Shown one piece after another: positions 16,465 to 23,796 of a DNA stretch of 64,000 bases. Under the pieces are notes generated by a model. That model did not search any database and was not told where the DNA came from. It saw nothing but the letters and a program-made list of their open reading frames with translations. The stretch comes from Amycolatopsis benzoatilytica AK 16/65 (GTDB taxonomy: Bacteria; Actinomycetota; Actinomycetes; Mycobacteriales; Pseudonocardiaceae): positions 2,454,561 to 2,518,560 of the forward strand of contig NZ_KB912942.1 of the NCBI RefSeq assembly GCF_000383915.1. The letters run 5' to 3'. The number at the start of each line of letters is the position of its first letter. The stretch's first letter is position 1. A program made the translations under genes and the position numbers.

Positions 16465-17229
16465 ATGAGCAAGCGCTTAGTGTGCCTCGGGGACTCGTTC
16501 ACCGAGGGAGTCGGGGACGACGATCCGGCCGCGCCGAACGGGGTGCGCGGATGGGCCGACCGGACGGCCGCCGTGCTGGCGGCAGGGGAGTCCGGGTTTC
16601 GCTACGCCAATCTGGCGGTGCGCGGGAAGCTCCTGCCGCAAGTCCTGAACGAGCAGGTCGAGCCGGCGCTGGCGATGAAACCGGACCTGGTCACGTTGTA
16701 CGCCGGCGGAAACGACCTGATGCGCCCCCGGGTGGACCTCGACGCACTGGCGGACTCGTACGAGCGGGCGGTCGCCCGGTTGCGTGCGTCCGGGGCGCAG
16801 GTGGTCTTGTTCACCGGAGTGGACGGGGTGGAGGACGCGCTGTTCCGGACGATCCGCGGACGGGTGGCGATATACAACGAGCATGTCCGCGGAATCGCGG
16901 CCCGGCACGAGACGCTGCTGGTGGACATGTGGTCGATGCGGCAGCTGCGGGACCGCCGGATGTGGGCGGCGGACCGGTTGCACCTGAATGCCGCCGGGCA
17001 CACGGAGATCGCGATCGCGGTGCTGGACACGCTCGGGGTTCGGCACGAGCTGAGGCACGTGACGCTGGGAGCGCGGCCCCGGCTGTCGGCCCGGGAGCGC
17101 CGGGCGGAGAACTTCCGGTGGGGACGGGAGCACGCGCTGCCGTGGATCGGGCGGCGGTTGAAGGGGGAGTCCTCGGGGGACGCAATGAGTCCTAAGTGGC
17201 CGGTGCTGGAGGCGTTCGGCGGAGACTGA
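16465..17229 (+). CDS. SGNH/GDSL hydrolase
   Basis: A 254-residue GDSL-type esterase/lipase. The SGNH blocks are all present: Ser11 in CLGDSFTEG, Gly54 in LAVRGK, Asn83 in YAGGNDL, and Asp170/His173 in ADRLHLN. No signal peptide, so it is probably cytoplasmic. The C-terminal 50 residues are basic and resemble the tail of the actinobacterial group. Monocistronic, ending at a nested palindrome. Substrate unknown. Confidence 0.9.
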   Translation: MSKRLVCLGDSFTEGVGDDDPAAPNGVRGWADRTAAVLAAGESGFRYANLAVRGKLLPQVLNEQVEPALAMKPDLVTLYAGGNDLMRPRVDLDALADSYERAVARLRASGAQVVLFTGVDGVEDALFRTIRGRVAIYNEHVRGIAARHETLLVDMWSMRQLRDRRMWAADRLHLNAAGHTEIAIAVLDTLGVRHELRHVTLGARPRLSARERRAENFRWGREHALPWIGRRLKGESSGDAMSPKWPVLEAFGGD

Positions 17230-17270
17230 GCGCTCAGGGCACCGTCGCGCCCCGGAGCTGGATTGCGAAT

Positions 17271-17322
17271 ACGGTTCTGGGTCGCTGGACAAGGCGGTCG
17301 TTGATCAACGACCCAGAACCGT
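17271..17322. terminator. nested inverted repeats between convergent genes
   Basis: Arms ACGGTTCTGGGTCG (17271-17284) and CGACCCAGAACCGT (17309-17322) form a 14-bp stem. A separate perfect palindrome GGTCGTTGATCAACGACC (17296-17313) shares bases with the right arm, so two alternative folds compete. Placed between the SGNH hydrolase and amidase 3' ends; most simply a bidirectional terminator without a T tract. Confidence 0.6.
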
Positions 17323-17354
17323 GCTCGGCTTGGGATCGAAGTGCGCGCGGGTCC

Positions 17355-18806
17355 CTACTTCGGCGGCTGGAAGCCGCCGATCTTCTCTTCGAGCAGCTCC
17401 GCCAGGCGCAGCGGGGTGCGGTCTTCGAACATCGGGCCGATCAGCTGCACGCCCACCGGCAGGCCCGCAACGGTCCGGTCCGCTGGGACCGCGGTGGCGG
17501 GCAGGCCGGGCATCGTAGCCAGCCCGGCCCAGACGAGCTGGTCGAAGAACGGGTGCTCGACGCCGTCGATGTCGATCCGGCGGTCCAGCAGATCCGGATT
17601 GTGGTCGTGCGGGAAAGCCGGCGTCGCCGTGATCGGGCACACCACGGCATCGAACTCGGCGAAGAACTTCCGCCAGCCGTGCCGGTGGAGTTCGCGCTGG
17701 TGGTTCGCCTCCAGCCAGTCGCGGTGAGTGAACACCATCCCGCGCAGCCGCGCCGCGTCGAGGCTCTGGTCGGCTGAGCTCAGTTCGGCGGCGCGGGTCT
17801 GCAGCTGCTCGTAGGCTTCGACGGGAAAGCGCGCGACGGAGCCGGAGACCAGCAACTGCGTGTAGAGCTTCCCGGCTTCGGCCAGGTCGGGAAGCAGCGA
17901 GCTGTGCCGTTCGACCCGGGCGCCGCCGTCGGCCAGCGCTTCGGCAACCCGGGTCAGCCCGGCCCGTACCGCGGCGCCGGTCGGAATGAGCGGATGCTCG
18001 TCGAGGATCAGGACCCGGAAATCACTCAGCCGCTGGTGGCGTGCGGGCGGCAGAGCCAATTCGTAGGCCAGGCCGTGGGTGAGCGGGTCCGGCCCGGCCA
18101 TCACGTCGAGCAGCAGGGTGAGGTCGCGGGCGGTGCGTGCCATCGGACCGACGACGGCGAGGTCGAGGTCGAGCGGCAAGGCCGGCGTGTCCGGCGGGAC
18201 CATGCCTCGGCTCGGGACGAGGCCGAGGGTCGGCTTGTGCGCGTAGACGCCGCAGAAATGCGCCGGGGTCCGCAGCGAGCCGGCGAGGTCGGACCCGATC
18301 GACAGCGCGCCGAACCCCGCCGCCAGAGCCGCCGCCGATCCGCCGGAGGATCCGCCCGCGGTGCGGTCGTGATCCCACGGGTTGCTGGTGGTGCCGTAGA
18401 TCTCGTTGAAGCTCTGCAGGTCCTGCAGTCCTAACGGGACGTTCGTCTTGCCGAGCACGACCGCGCCGGCCGCTTTGAGCCGCGACACCTGCAGCGCGTC
18501 CTCATCGGGCAGGAAGTCCCGGTACTCCGGCATTCCCCAGGTCGTGGGCAGCCCGGCGACGTGGTAGCACTCCTTGACCGTCACCGGAATGCCAAGCAGC
18601 GGGCGATCGTCGCCGCGGGCAAGCGCCTCGTCGGCGTCGCGCGCGGCGGACCGGGCGCGCTCGAAGTCGGGCACGCAGATCGCATTGATCGCCTTGTCCT
18701 CCCGCTCGATGCGGGCGATCGCCTCGTCGGTCAGCTCCGCCGAGGTCGCTTCGCCCGCCCGCAAAGCGACCGCGAGCTGTTCTGCACTGTGAAAGTTCCG
18801 CTCCAT
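17355..18806 (-). CDS. amidase signature family amidase
   Basis: A 483-residue amidase with the Ser-cisSer-Lys triad: Lys78 in GIPVTVKECYH, Ser153 in the GGSSGGSAAALA loop and nucleophile Ser177 in GSDLAGSLRTPA. C-terminal LPATAVPADRTVAGLPVGVQ is typical of the family. ATG 18806 fits the usual start; a longer frame to 18857 adds an atypical hydrophobic stretch. Members hydrolyse aliphatic or aryl amides or carbamates. No catabolic neighbour is visible, so the substrate is open. Confidence 0.9.
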   Translation of the reverse strand: MERNFHSAEQLAVALRAGEATSAELTDEAIARIEREDKAINAICVPDFERARSAARDADEALARGDDRPLLGIPVTVKECYHVAGLPTTWGMPEYRDFLPDEDALQVSRLKAAGAVVLGKTNVPLGLQDLQSFNEIYGTTSNPWDHDRTAGGSSGGSAAALAAGFGALSIGSDLAGSLRTPAHFCGVYAHKPTLGLVPSRGMVPPDTPALPLDLDLAVVGPMARTARDLTLLLDVMAGPDPLTHGLAYELALPPARHQRLSDFRVLILDEHPLIPTGAAVRAGLTRVAEALADGGARVERHSSLLPDLAEAGKLYTQLLVSGSVARFPVEAYEQLQTRAAELSSADQSLDAARLRGMVFTHRDWLEANHQRELHRHGWRKFFAEFDAVVCPITATPAFPHDHNPDLLDRRIDIDGVEHPFFDQLVWAGLATMPGLPATAVPADRTVAGLPVGVQLIGPMFEDRTPLRLAELLEEKIGGFQPPK

Positions 18807-19130
18807 GAATTGGACCGTATCGACCGGCCGGCGCAGCCATAAAATACTGATGTGCACAACAACGCGGAGGCCGCGATTCGCCGTTTCCCCGCCGGCCGCG
18901 GAAAACGCGCCGGCCGGTTAGTTGCAGCGGCCCGCCGCAGCCGGTTTGACCTGCGCAGACTGCCGCTACGGGCCGACCCGGGCGCTTCGGCCGCTGGAGG
19001 CCAGGGCACAGGCGCCCCGTCCGGTCAACGATTGCCGCTCGCGGTAATGCTCACAACTGACAACTCGCGACAGTTATGCGGGCCGCCCAGTTTTTCTCAA
19101 AGGCACGAAGCTGCGATTTTCGCAAGCCGG
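18807..19130. other. 324-bp intergenic gap
   Basis: It holds the upstream region of the amidase gene and the 3' flank of the CGNR gene. Only a short AACTG...CAGTT inverted repeat near 19057-19077 stands out; no gene or RNA is supported. Confidence 0.4.
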
Positions 19131-19658
19131 TCAGTGCGCCAGATGCCGAGCGCGGTGGTCCGCGACGTTGACCCTCGTCCCACATCTGGTCGAGCAGAAT
19201 CGGCGGCGGCCGTTCCTGGAGGTGTCCACGAACGCGACGCCGCAGCCTTCCCGCGCACAGACTCCCAGCCGGTTCGGCTCCTCGCAGACCAGGTGCGCCA
19301 AGCCGCCTGCCGTGTACGCGTGAAAGCGCTCCACGACGCCTGCGCCCTCGTTCGAGTAGTGCAGGTGCGGAGGCTTGCCGTCGTGGCTGGCGATGTTCGG
19401 CCTGCACGCGGCGACGGCGAGCAGATCGTTCACCAGCTCGACGCGCTGCGAGGTGGTCGCGGCCACGAACACGCGGCGCAGCCGTCGTCCCCAAGCGAGG
19501 ATCTGAGCTGCCTCGTCCGCGGTGATCCGGGGCAGCGTCATCTCGTGCGCCTGTCCGGCGGCCCGCACCTCGGCGGCGGTGACGTCGGCGCGCTGGGCGA
19601 GGGTGGCCAGGTCGGCGGCCACTTGCGCGCCCGCGCCGCCGTAAGGGTTGAAGTGCAC
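19131..19658 (-). CDS. CGNR zinc-finger (ABATE-type) putative regulator
   Basis: A 175-residue protein with an N-terminal ABATE-like sensor domain (EMTLPRITADEAAQILAWG) and a C-terminal CGNR zinc finger. The four ligands are Cys134, Cys139, Cys155 and Cys159. The diagnostic CGNR tetrad reads CGTR here (RFCSTRCGTRVNVADHRAR), an Asn-to-Thr change. The family is proposed to be stress-responsive transcription regulators. GTG start at 19658. It is divergent from the small attenuator-like unit that begins at 19715. Confidence 0.82.
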   Translation of the reverse strand: MHFNPYGGAGAQVAADLATLAQRADVTAAEVRAAGQAHEMTLPRITADEAAQILAWGRRLRRVFVAATTSQRVELVNDLLAVAACRPNIASHDGKPPHLHYSNEGAGVVERFHAYTAGGLAHLVCEEPNRLGVCAREGCGVAFVDTSRNGRRRFCSTRCGTRVNVADHRARHLAH

Positions 19659-19714
19659 CCAGTCATTACATCATCCCGGCGGCGAAAGATAAACCCGCCT
19701 CTTCGAAAATAGGA

Positions 19715-19744
19715 TTGACGCGCCCCGGGTCCATGGTTCAGGAT
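19715..19744 (+). promoter_or_regulatory. housekeeping-type promoter of the 43-codon ORF
   Basis: -35 TTGACG (19715-19720), an 18-base spacer and -10 CAGGAT (19739-19744) closely match the actinomycete TTGAC/TAGGAT consensus. Transcription would start near 19751, about 24 bases before the small ORF. Confidence 0.65.
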
Positions 19745-19774
19745 GAATGCACATCAGAGATTGAAGGAGTGGTC

Positions 19775-19906
19775 ATGACGAGCACGGGCATGCGAGCGAC
19801 GGGTCGCCGGCGACCGGCAGCGGTCATTGCTGCCCCCTGTTCGTCGGACAGCGCGCGGTCGATGCTGTTCTCCTGCGGCAAAGGCAGCACCGGCTCCCCA
19901 CCGTGA
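19775..19906 (+). CDS. 43-aa small protein or leader peptide
   Basis: A short ORF with a strong GAAGGAG ribosome site before ATG 19775. The peptide has an Arg-rich first half (MRATGRRRPAA) and a Ser-rich second half containing two Cys, ending CGKGSTGSPP. The TGA lies inside an RNA hairpin (19900-19922) nested in a larger stem that excludes the adjacent terminator. With its own promoter and terminator it is a complete unit. I do not recognise the peptide. It may be a real small protein, but the layout fits a ribosome-mediated attenuator leader. Confidence 0.55.
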   Translation: MTSTGMRATGRRRPAAVIAAPCSSDSARSMLFSCGKGSTGSPP

Positions 19907-19967
19907 CGCGGAAGCGTCCGGTTCAGGGAGCCGCCCGTCGGGAAACCGACCCGGGCGGCTTTCTTTG
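19891..19967 (+). terminator. terminator with competing antiterminator stem
   Basis: Terminator: AGCCGCCCG (19929-19937) pairs CGGGCGGCT (19952-19960), with an inner TCGG-GAAA-CCGA stem and then TTCTTTGTTT. Competing fold: CGGCTCCC (19891-19898) pairs GGGAGCCG (19926-19933), enclosing the GACGC-GGAA-GCGTC hairpin. The two folds share 19929-19933, so they cannot coexist: the arrangement of an attenuator. Confidence 0.7.
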
Positions 19968-20317
19968 TTTCGTGCTGCGTGAAAACAATTCTTCGCGGTG
20001 ATGAGAATTCGTCGCGCGATGGTTCGCGGCGGTTTCTCGAATAGCGTCCGGGCTCGGACGCGGCTGATTGACATCTGCATAGCGGAGCAAGACATTTCCC
20101 CAAGCTTGTCCCCGTCGCCTCACCCGCGGCCAGGACAAGCGCCCGGTTCGTCGGCCACGCCGGCGGACCCCGGTGAAGGCGGGACTCGCGGACCACGCCC
20201 GGCCGTCAACCGGGCAGTGCCCAGGTCTTCCTTCCCCCAACGCCCCCACGGCCACCGCGGACTCGTCCGCGTGGCCGAGGGAGCGCGCCCGCCCTGGCGA
20301 GAGTCCGGGCGGGCTCC

Positions 20318-20390
20318 GCGGTCGTGGTGAACTCGGCGGACACGTCGGTCTTCCAAACCGAAGCAGAGGGTTCGATGCCCTCCGGCCGCT
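20318..20390 (+). tRNA. tRNA-Gly (TCC)
   Basis: A cloverleaf of 73 nt: acceptor GCGGTCG/CGGCCGC with one G-U, anticodon arm TCGGT-CTTCCAA-ACCGA, T arm GAGGG-TTCGATG-CCCTC. No CCA is encoded. The D arm (GTGA...ACAC) has one mismatch and departs from the usual GCTCAATGGTAGAGC, so the gene is divergent. Confidence 0.75.
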
Positions 20391-20404
20391 CGCGGGAACG
20401 CAAG

Positions 20405-20478
20405 GCCCCGGTAGCTCAGCGGGAGAGAGCGCCGCACTACGAATGCGGAGGTCCCAGGTTCGAATCCTGGCCGGGGCG
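20405..20478 (+). tRNA. tRNA-Arg (ACG)
   Basis: 74 nt: acceptor GCCCCGG/CCGGGGC, D arm GCTC...GAGC, anticodon arm CCGCA-CTACGAA-TGCGG, variable AGGTC, T arm CCAGG-TTCGAAT-CCTGG. All stems pair perfectly. It begins 14 bp after the tRNA-Gly gene and is probably on the same transcript. Confidence 0.88.
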
Positions 20479-20550
20479 CGACCGGCGCGGGGGAGCGCCG
20501 GCGTCTTCGCTCAGGTGGTCCGCGCTCGCCGTATCGTCGACGCCGTGGCG

Positions 20551-20610
20551 TTGGGTGCATCTGACGCACCCAATGTGGCATTGGTTGCATGCGACGCACC
20601 GAATGCCACA
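20551..20610. repeat. two tandem 30-bp palindromic repeats
   Basis: Unit 1 (20551-20580) and unit 2 (20581-20610) share TTGG, TTGCAT/GTGCAT, GACGCACC and AATG at the same offsets. Each is partly self-complementary: TTGGGTGC pairs with GCACCCAA in unit 1, and TGTGGCATT (20575-20583) with AATGCCACA (20602-20610) across units. Probably a dispersed intergenic repeat family. Confidence 0.65.
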
Positions 20611-20762
20611 TTGGAGCGCGGGCTGGAGTCCCAGCCTGAGTGTTTCGGCCGGCGACGGCCGAGGTTGCGGGTGCGAGGGGCACTGGCGACCCCACCTGAG
20701 TTGGGATCAGGAGACACCGCGTTCGACTCGCGGGCATCTGACGGCACCGCCGGGCAGGACCG

Positions 20763-21167
20763 GCGAAGGAACAAGCCCAGCGCGGTGGACACGTTGTCGC
20801 GCACGAACTTCTCCGGCCCGGCAGCCAGGACGGCACGCTTCGGCTCGGCGCTCCTTTCGGCGCCGGGCAGGTCGAACCCCGCGCAACCCGCTGCCGCGCG
20901 GACGTCCCAGTCGCCGTCCTCGCGGGCAAGCCGCAGCAGCGCGTCCCGGCACCGCTCGGCGAGCGCCGGCAGCGGCGAAGTCCAGCAGCGGAATCTCCCG
21001 GATCGCCTCGCCCCGGACCAGGTCGTCCTCGGCGGCATCGTTTCGCAAGCGGGAACGGCCCGAGCACCGCGAATCCCCGCGTCGGGAACCAGCAGCCGCA
21101 ACGCCTGGAAGCGGTCGTCTGCGTTGAGCCGGCCGAGCCAGGCATCGCAGCTGCCCCGGGAACTGAG
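20763..21167 (-). pseudogene. frameshifted HEAT-repeat-like gene
   Basis: The minus strand reads LSSRGSCDAWLGRLNADDRF and ALRLLVPDAGIRGARAV in one frame, shifts to a frame reading NDAAEDDLVRGEAIREIPLL, then returns to ALLRLAREDGDWDVRAAAGC and KRAVLAAGPEKFVRDNVSTA. These alternate like HEAT-repeat helices in bacterial HEAT proteins. No intact frame or start remains, so it is a decayed gene; the family call is tentative. Confidence 0.5.
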
Positions 21168-21190
21168 CCCGGCATGGGTTCGTCCTCCGC

Positions 21191-21264
21191 GGGCCGCTAG
21201 CTCAACAGCGCAGAGCAGCCGGCTTTTACCCGGCGGGTTCAGGGTTCGAGTCCCTGGCGGCCCA
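21191..21264 (+). tRNA. tRNA-Lys (TTT)
   Basis: 74 nt: acceptor GGGCCGC/GCGGCCC, D arm GCTC...GAGC, anticodon arm GCCGG-CTTTTAC-CCGGC, variable GGGTT, T arm CAGGG-TTCGAGT-CCCTG, discriminator A. All stems pair. Its 3' half recurs at 24738-24780. Confidence 0.88.
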
Positions 21265-21281
21265 CTCCTGCCCGCGACACC

Positions 21282-21648
21282 GTGCTCGGGCATGTCCAGC
21301 TGAAGGTCGCCGACGCGGACCTGGCCGACACCGACCCGGTCTATTGCGACCTCCTCGGATTCGAGGTCGGCGCCCGGACGGGAAGCAGGTTCCTCGGCGT
21401 CGGCCCAGGGGAGCACCGCAGCATGATCGTGGTCACGAACCGGTTCGGCACCGGGGCGAGCGCGGCGGCGCCGGCGGACAGCGCACGCCTGCTCGCGGTC
21501 AACTTCACGCTGCCCGGGGCGCACGATGTCGAGGCTCGCAGGGCGGGTGCGGGCAGCGGGTCGTCCGGCCGAGCTGACCGGCGGAATACTGACTGTTCAG
21601 GACCCGTCGGGCAATTCGCTGCGGTTCGCCCCGGCCGCCGCATGCTGA
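21282..21648 (+). pseudogene. frameshifted VOC/glyoxalase family gene
   Basis: It begins GHVQLKVADADLADTDPVYC-DLLGFEVG in the frame from GTG 21282, as expected for a VOC domain. After about residue 90 the sense passes to another frame reading GGILTVQDPSGNSLRFAPAA, the usual VOC C-terminus, ending at TGA 21646-21648. At least one frameshift, so inactive unless rescued. Confidence 0.6.
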
Positions 21649-21746
21649 CCGGTCCGCGGGACCGCCTGCGGTAACGTCGGGGATCGATGTCGGCGGGCAA
21701 CAGGAGTGCGGTCATGAGCGCGAGGCGAACACCGGTCAGCAGGTGA

Positions 21747-22401
21747 GAACGGCCTGCGAAGCCGGCGCTGTCGCGCGAGGGAATCGTGGCCGTCGCGGTC
21801 GCGATCACTCGGTCCGAGGGCCTTGACCGGCTCACCATGCGGCGCTTGGCGAAGGAACTCGATACCGGGGCTGCCTCGCTCTACGTCTATGTCGCCGACA
21901 TCGAGGAGCTGCACGCCGCGGTCCTCGACGATTTCCTCGGCGAGGTCGAGGTCGGCCGCGCGGAAGGCGACTGGCGGGAACGGCTTCGGGCGCTGATGCA
22001 CTCGCACCGGGCGGTGCTGTTCGCGCAGCCGAGCTTGGCGAGAGTGGCGCTGGTGACGAGGATGAGCGGGCCGCGCTATCTCCGGGCGGTCGATGCCGCG
22101 CTGGGGCTGCTCGTCGAAGGCGGGCTGTCGGCGTACGGGGCGGGCCTGGCGGTGGATCAGCTGTTCCTGCAGGCCACCGCTTCCGCGGTGGAACACGGCA
22201 CCCGGGCGAGGACGCCGAACGCGCATCGCCAGCACGAGGACCTGATCGCGGAAATCGACGCGGCCCCGGCCGAGGAGTACCCGAACATCGCGCGCATCGG
22301 AAGGCTGCTGGTCGCGGGCACCCCCAGGCGGCCGGACGAAATGGTCGTTCGACGTGATACTCAACGGAGCACTGGCGACACCGAGCCCCAAGCCGGACTG
22401 A
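21747..22401 (+). pseudogene. frameshifted TetR family regulator gene
   Basis: The HTH is recognisable (EGIVAVAVAITRSEG, LTMRRLAKELDTGAASLYVY), followed by a TetR C-terminal domain (HRAVLFAQPSLARVALV). The N-terminal residues ERPAKPALSREGIV have an in-frame stop before them and no start codon. Near the 3' end the normal terminal sequence WSFDVILNGALATPSPKPD lies in another frame, ending at TGA 22399. A truncated product from GTG 21786 could still be made. Confidence 0.6.
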
Positions 22402-22443
22402 TCCGGCCGCCTCCAGCGCGGCTCCGCCGGTAGGCACCTTCAG

Positions 22444-22496
22444 TCCGTGAAGGGATCCTTGCGGGAAACTGGTTCGGTCAAGAGGCCCTTCACGGA
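22444..22496. repeat. dispersed inverted-repeat element, copy 2
   Basis: TCCGTGAAGGG (22444-22454) and CCCTTCACGGA (22486-22496) pair perfectly; inner bases pair imperfectly around a 31-base centre. The outer arm is identical to the element at 11248-11300. Confidence 0.72.
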
Positions 22497-22741
22497 CCGC
22501 AAACCCCGCGTCAGCCGGTGGGTTCGTCGAGCGAAGGGGCAGGTACGAGCCATAGGGAGCTCGTGCTTCTCGGCAGCAGTCATGACGTTCCTTCCGCGAC
22601 GTCACGGACATGCGATAGCGGCTGGACAACGAAAAGCCTGGTGTGAACGGCAGTTGGTCGACCGGTGCGACCGGGTTTGGCCCTGGGACGCGGCGGGCAA
22701 AGGAGCGGCAACGGACCACCGGGACCGACAACGTCGGTAAA

Positions 22742-23707
22742 TCAGACTCGACCCGTCTCCTCGCGGGCGAAGTGCAGTTCCGCCGCTTCCAAACGCGGTA
22801 CGGAGATGCCGAGCCGTCGTGCTTCGGCCAGGACGTCCCGGCAGACCGCGCGCGGCTCCTCGGCATCGGGGTCGTCGTGCATCGTGAGGCTCACGCGCGC
22901 GAGCGGGACGTGAGTAGTCAGCCAGGCGAGCGCGGGGGCGGTCAGCCAGGTGGGCGCCCGGAAAGGCAGCAGACCGCCCCGGTGCCGTCGCAGGTCGAGG
23001 CCGCGCGCTTGGAGGAGCGGCAGCAGCTCGCGGCCGGCCAGCAGCGCCTCGCGCAGGTCGCCCCTTGCCCCGGCCAGTTTGGACAGGGAACCACGCCGCA
23101 GGCCCTGCGAGAACATGCCGGCATCCGACACGAAATGGATCCATAGCCGGCCGCGGAAGTCAGGCCGCTCCTTGATCCGGAGCCCGGCCTCGCGAAACGC
23201 CTGGCGCACGGCCTGTTCCCGGTCAGTCGGGGGCTGGCCGAGGGTGCCGAAGACGACCGACCGCAGCAGTGCCCCGCGGAGCACGCCGTCCGCGCCGAAA
23301 CCGCCACCGGCCTGGGGCGAGCCCCAGGCGATCTGGTCGGGCGGGAGTGTGCCGATCGCGGCGAGCGGCTCGGCCCAGAGGTTGCCGAAGATCAGCACCG
23401 TGGCCTGACCGACCCGCGGGGACAGGAAGGCCGTCGCCTCCGGGAGGCGGTGGTGCGGCACGCTGAGCACGATCAGGTCGAAGTCGTGGTCCGGCTCCAG
23501 CGCCTCGCGGTAGCGCACCGGCCACTTCTCGGCGACGCGCTGCCCCCACACCCGGTGCCGCATATCGATCAGGTCGAGGTTCACTGCGTCGCCGTACGTC
23601 GCCGCGCGGCCCGGCCGGACGTAGAACTCGACGTCATGCCCGGCCCGTTCCAGCACCCAGCCGTAGATGGTGGCGATCACGCCTCGGCCGAACATCAGGA
23701 TCTTCAC
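22742..23707 (-). CDS. ketopantoate reductase (ApbA/PanE) family protein
   Basis: A 321-residue NADPH-dependent dehydrogenase of the ApbA/PanE superfamily. Seen: N-terminal Rossmann KILMFGRGVIATIYGWVLE with a GRGVIAT variant of GxGxxG, the FDLIVLSVPHH strand, a central FGNLWAEPLAAIG segment and a helical C-terminal domain. Start at GTG 23707 with CGAGGTG upstream. The usual Asn/Lys catalytic set cannot be assigned with confidence, so true ketopantoate activity is uncertain. Divergent from a TetR gene with two palindromic sites between them, so probably its target. Confidence 0.82.
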   Translation of the reverse strand: MKILMFGRGVIATIYGWVLERAGHDVEFYVRPGRAATYGDAVNLDLIDMRHRVWGQRVAEKWPVRYREALEPDHDFDLIVLSVPHHRLPEATAFLSPRVGQATVLIFGNLWAEPLAAIGTLPPDQIAWGSPQAGGGFGADGVLRGALLRSVVFGTLGQPPTDREQAVRQAFREAGLRIKERPDFRGRLWIHFVSDAGMFSQGLRRGSLSKLAGARGDLREALLAGRELLPLLQARGLDLRRHRGGLLPFRAPTWLTAPALAWLTTHVPLARVSLTMHDDPDAEEPRAVCRDVLAEARRLGISVPRLEAAELHFAREETGRV

Positions 23708-23734
23708 GCTGCACCTCGTGGGGTAGGATCGATT

Positions 23735-23776
23735 TGGAGGTAATCTCCACTTTAAAAATATGGAGGTCATCTCCAT
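23735..23776. promoter_or_regulatory. two TetR-type operators
   Basis: TGGAGGTAATCTCCA (23735-23749) and ATGGAGGTCATCTCCAT (23760-23776) are two copies of one palindrome, TGGAG-N5-CTCCA. They occupy the gap between divergent genes and flank an AT-rich TTTAAAAATA that could be a -10. Strong candidate operators for the adjacent TetR. Confidence 0.75.
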
Positions 23777-23796
23777 TTGTCAACGGGAGGCAGCGC

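Noticed and set aside
20180..20250. Possible tRNA-Asp (loop CCGTCAA between CCCGG and CCGGG)
   Set aside because: No T arm with TTCGA follows and the acceptor ends do not pair.
19998..20330. Plus-strand ORF after the attenuator-like terminator
   Set aside because: It runs into the tRNA-Gly gene, is Pro/Arg-rich and has no ribosome site.
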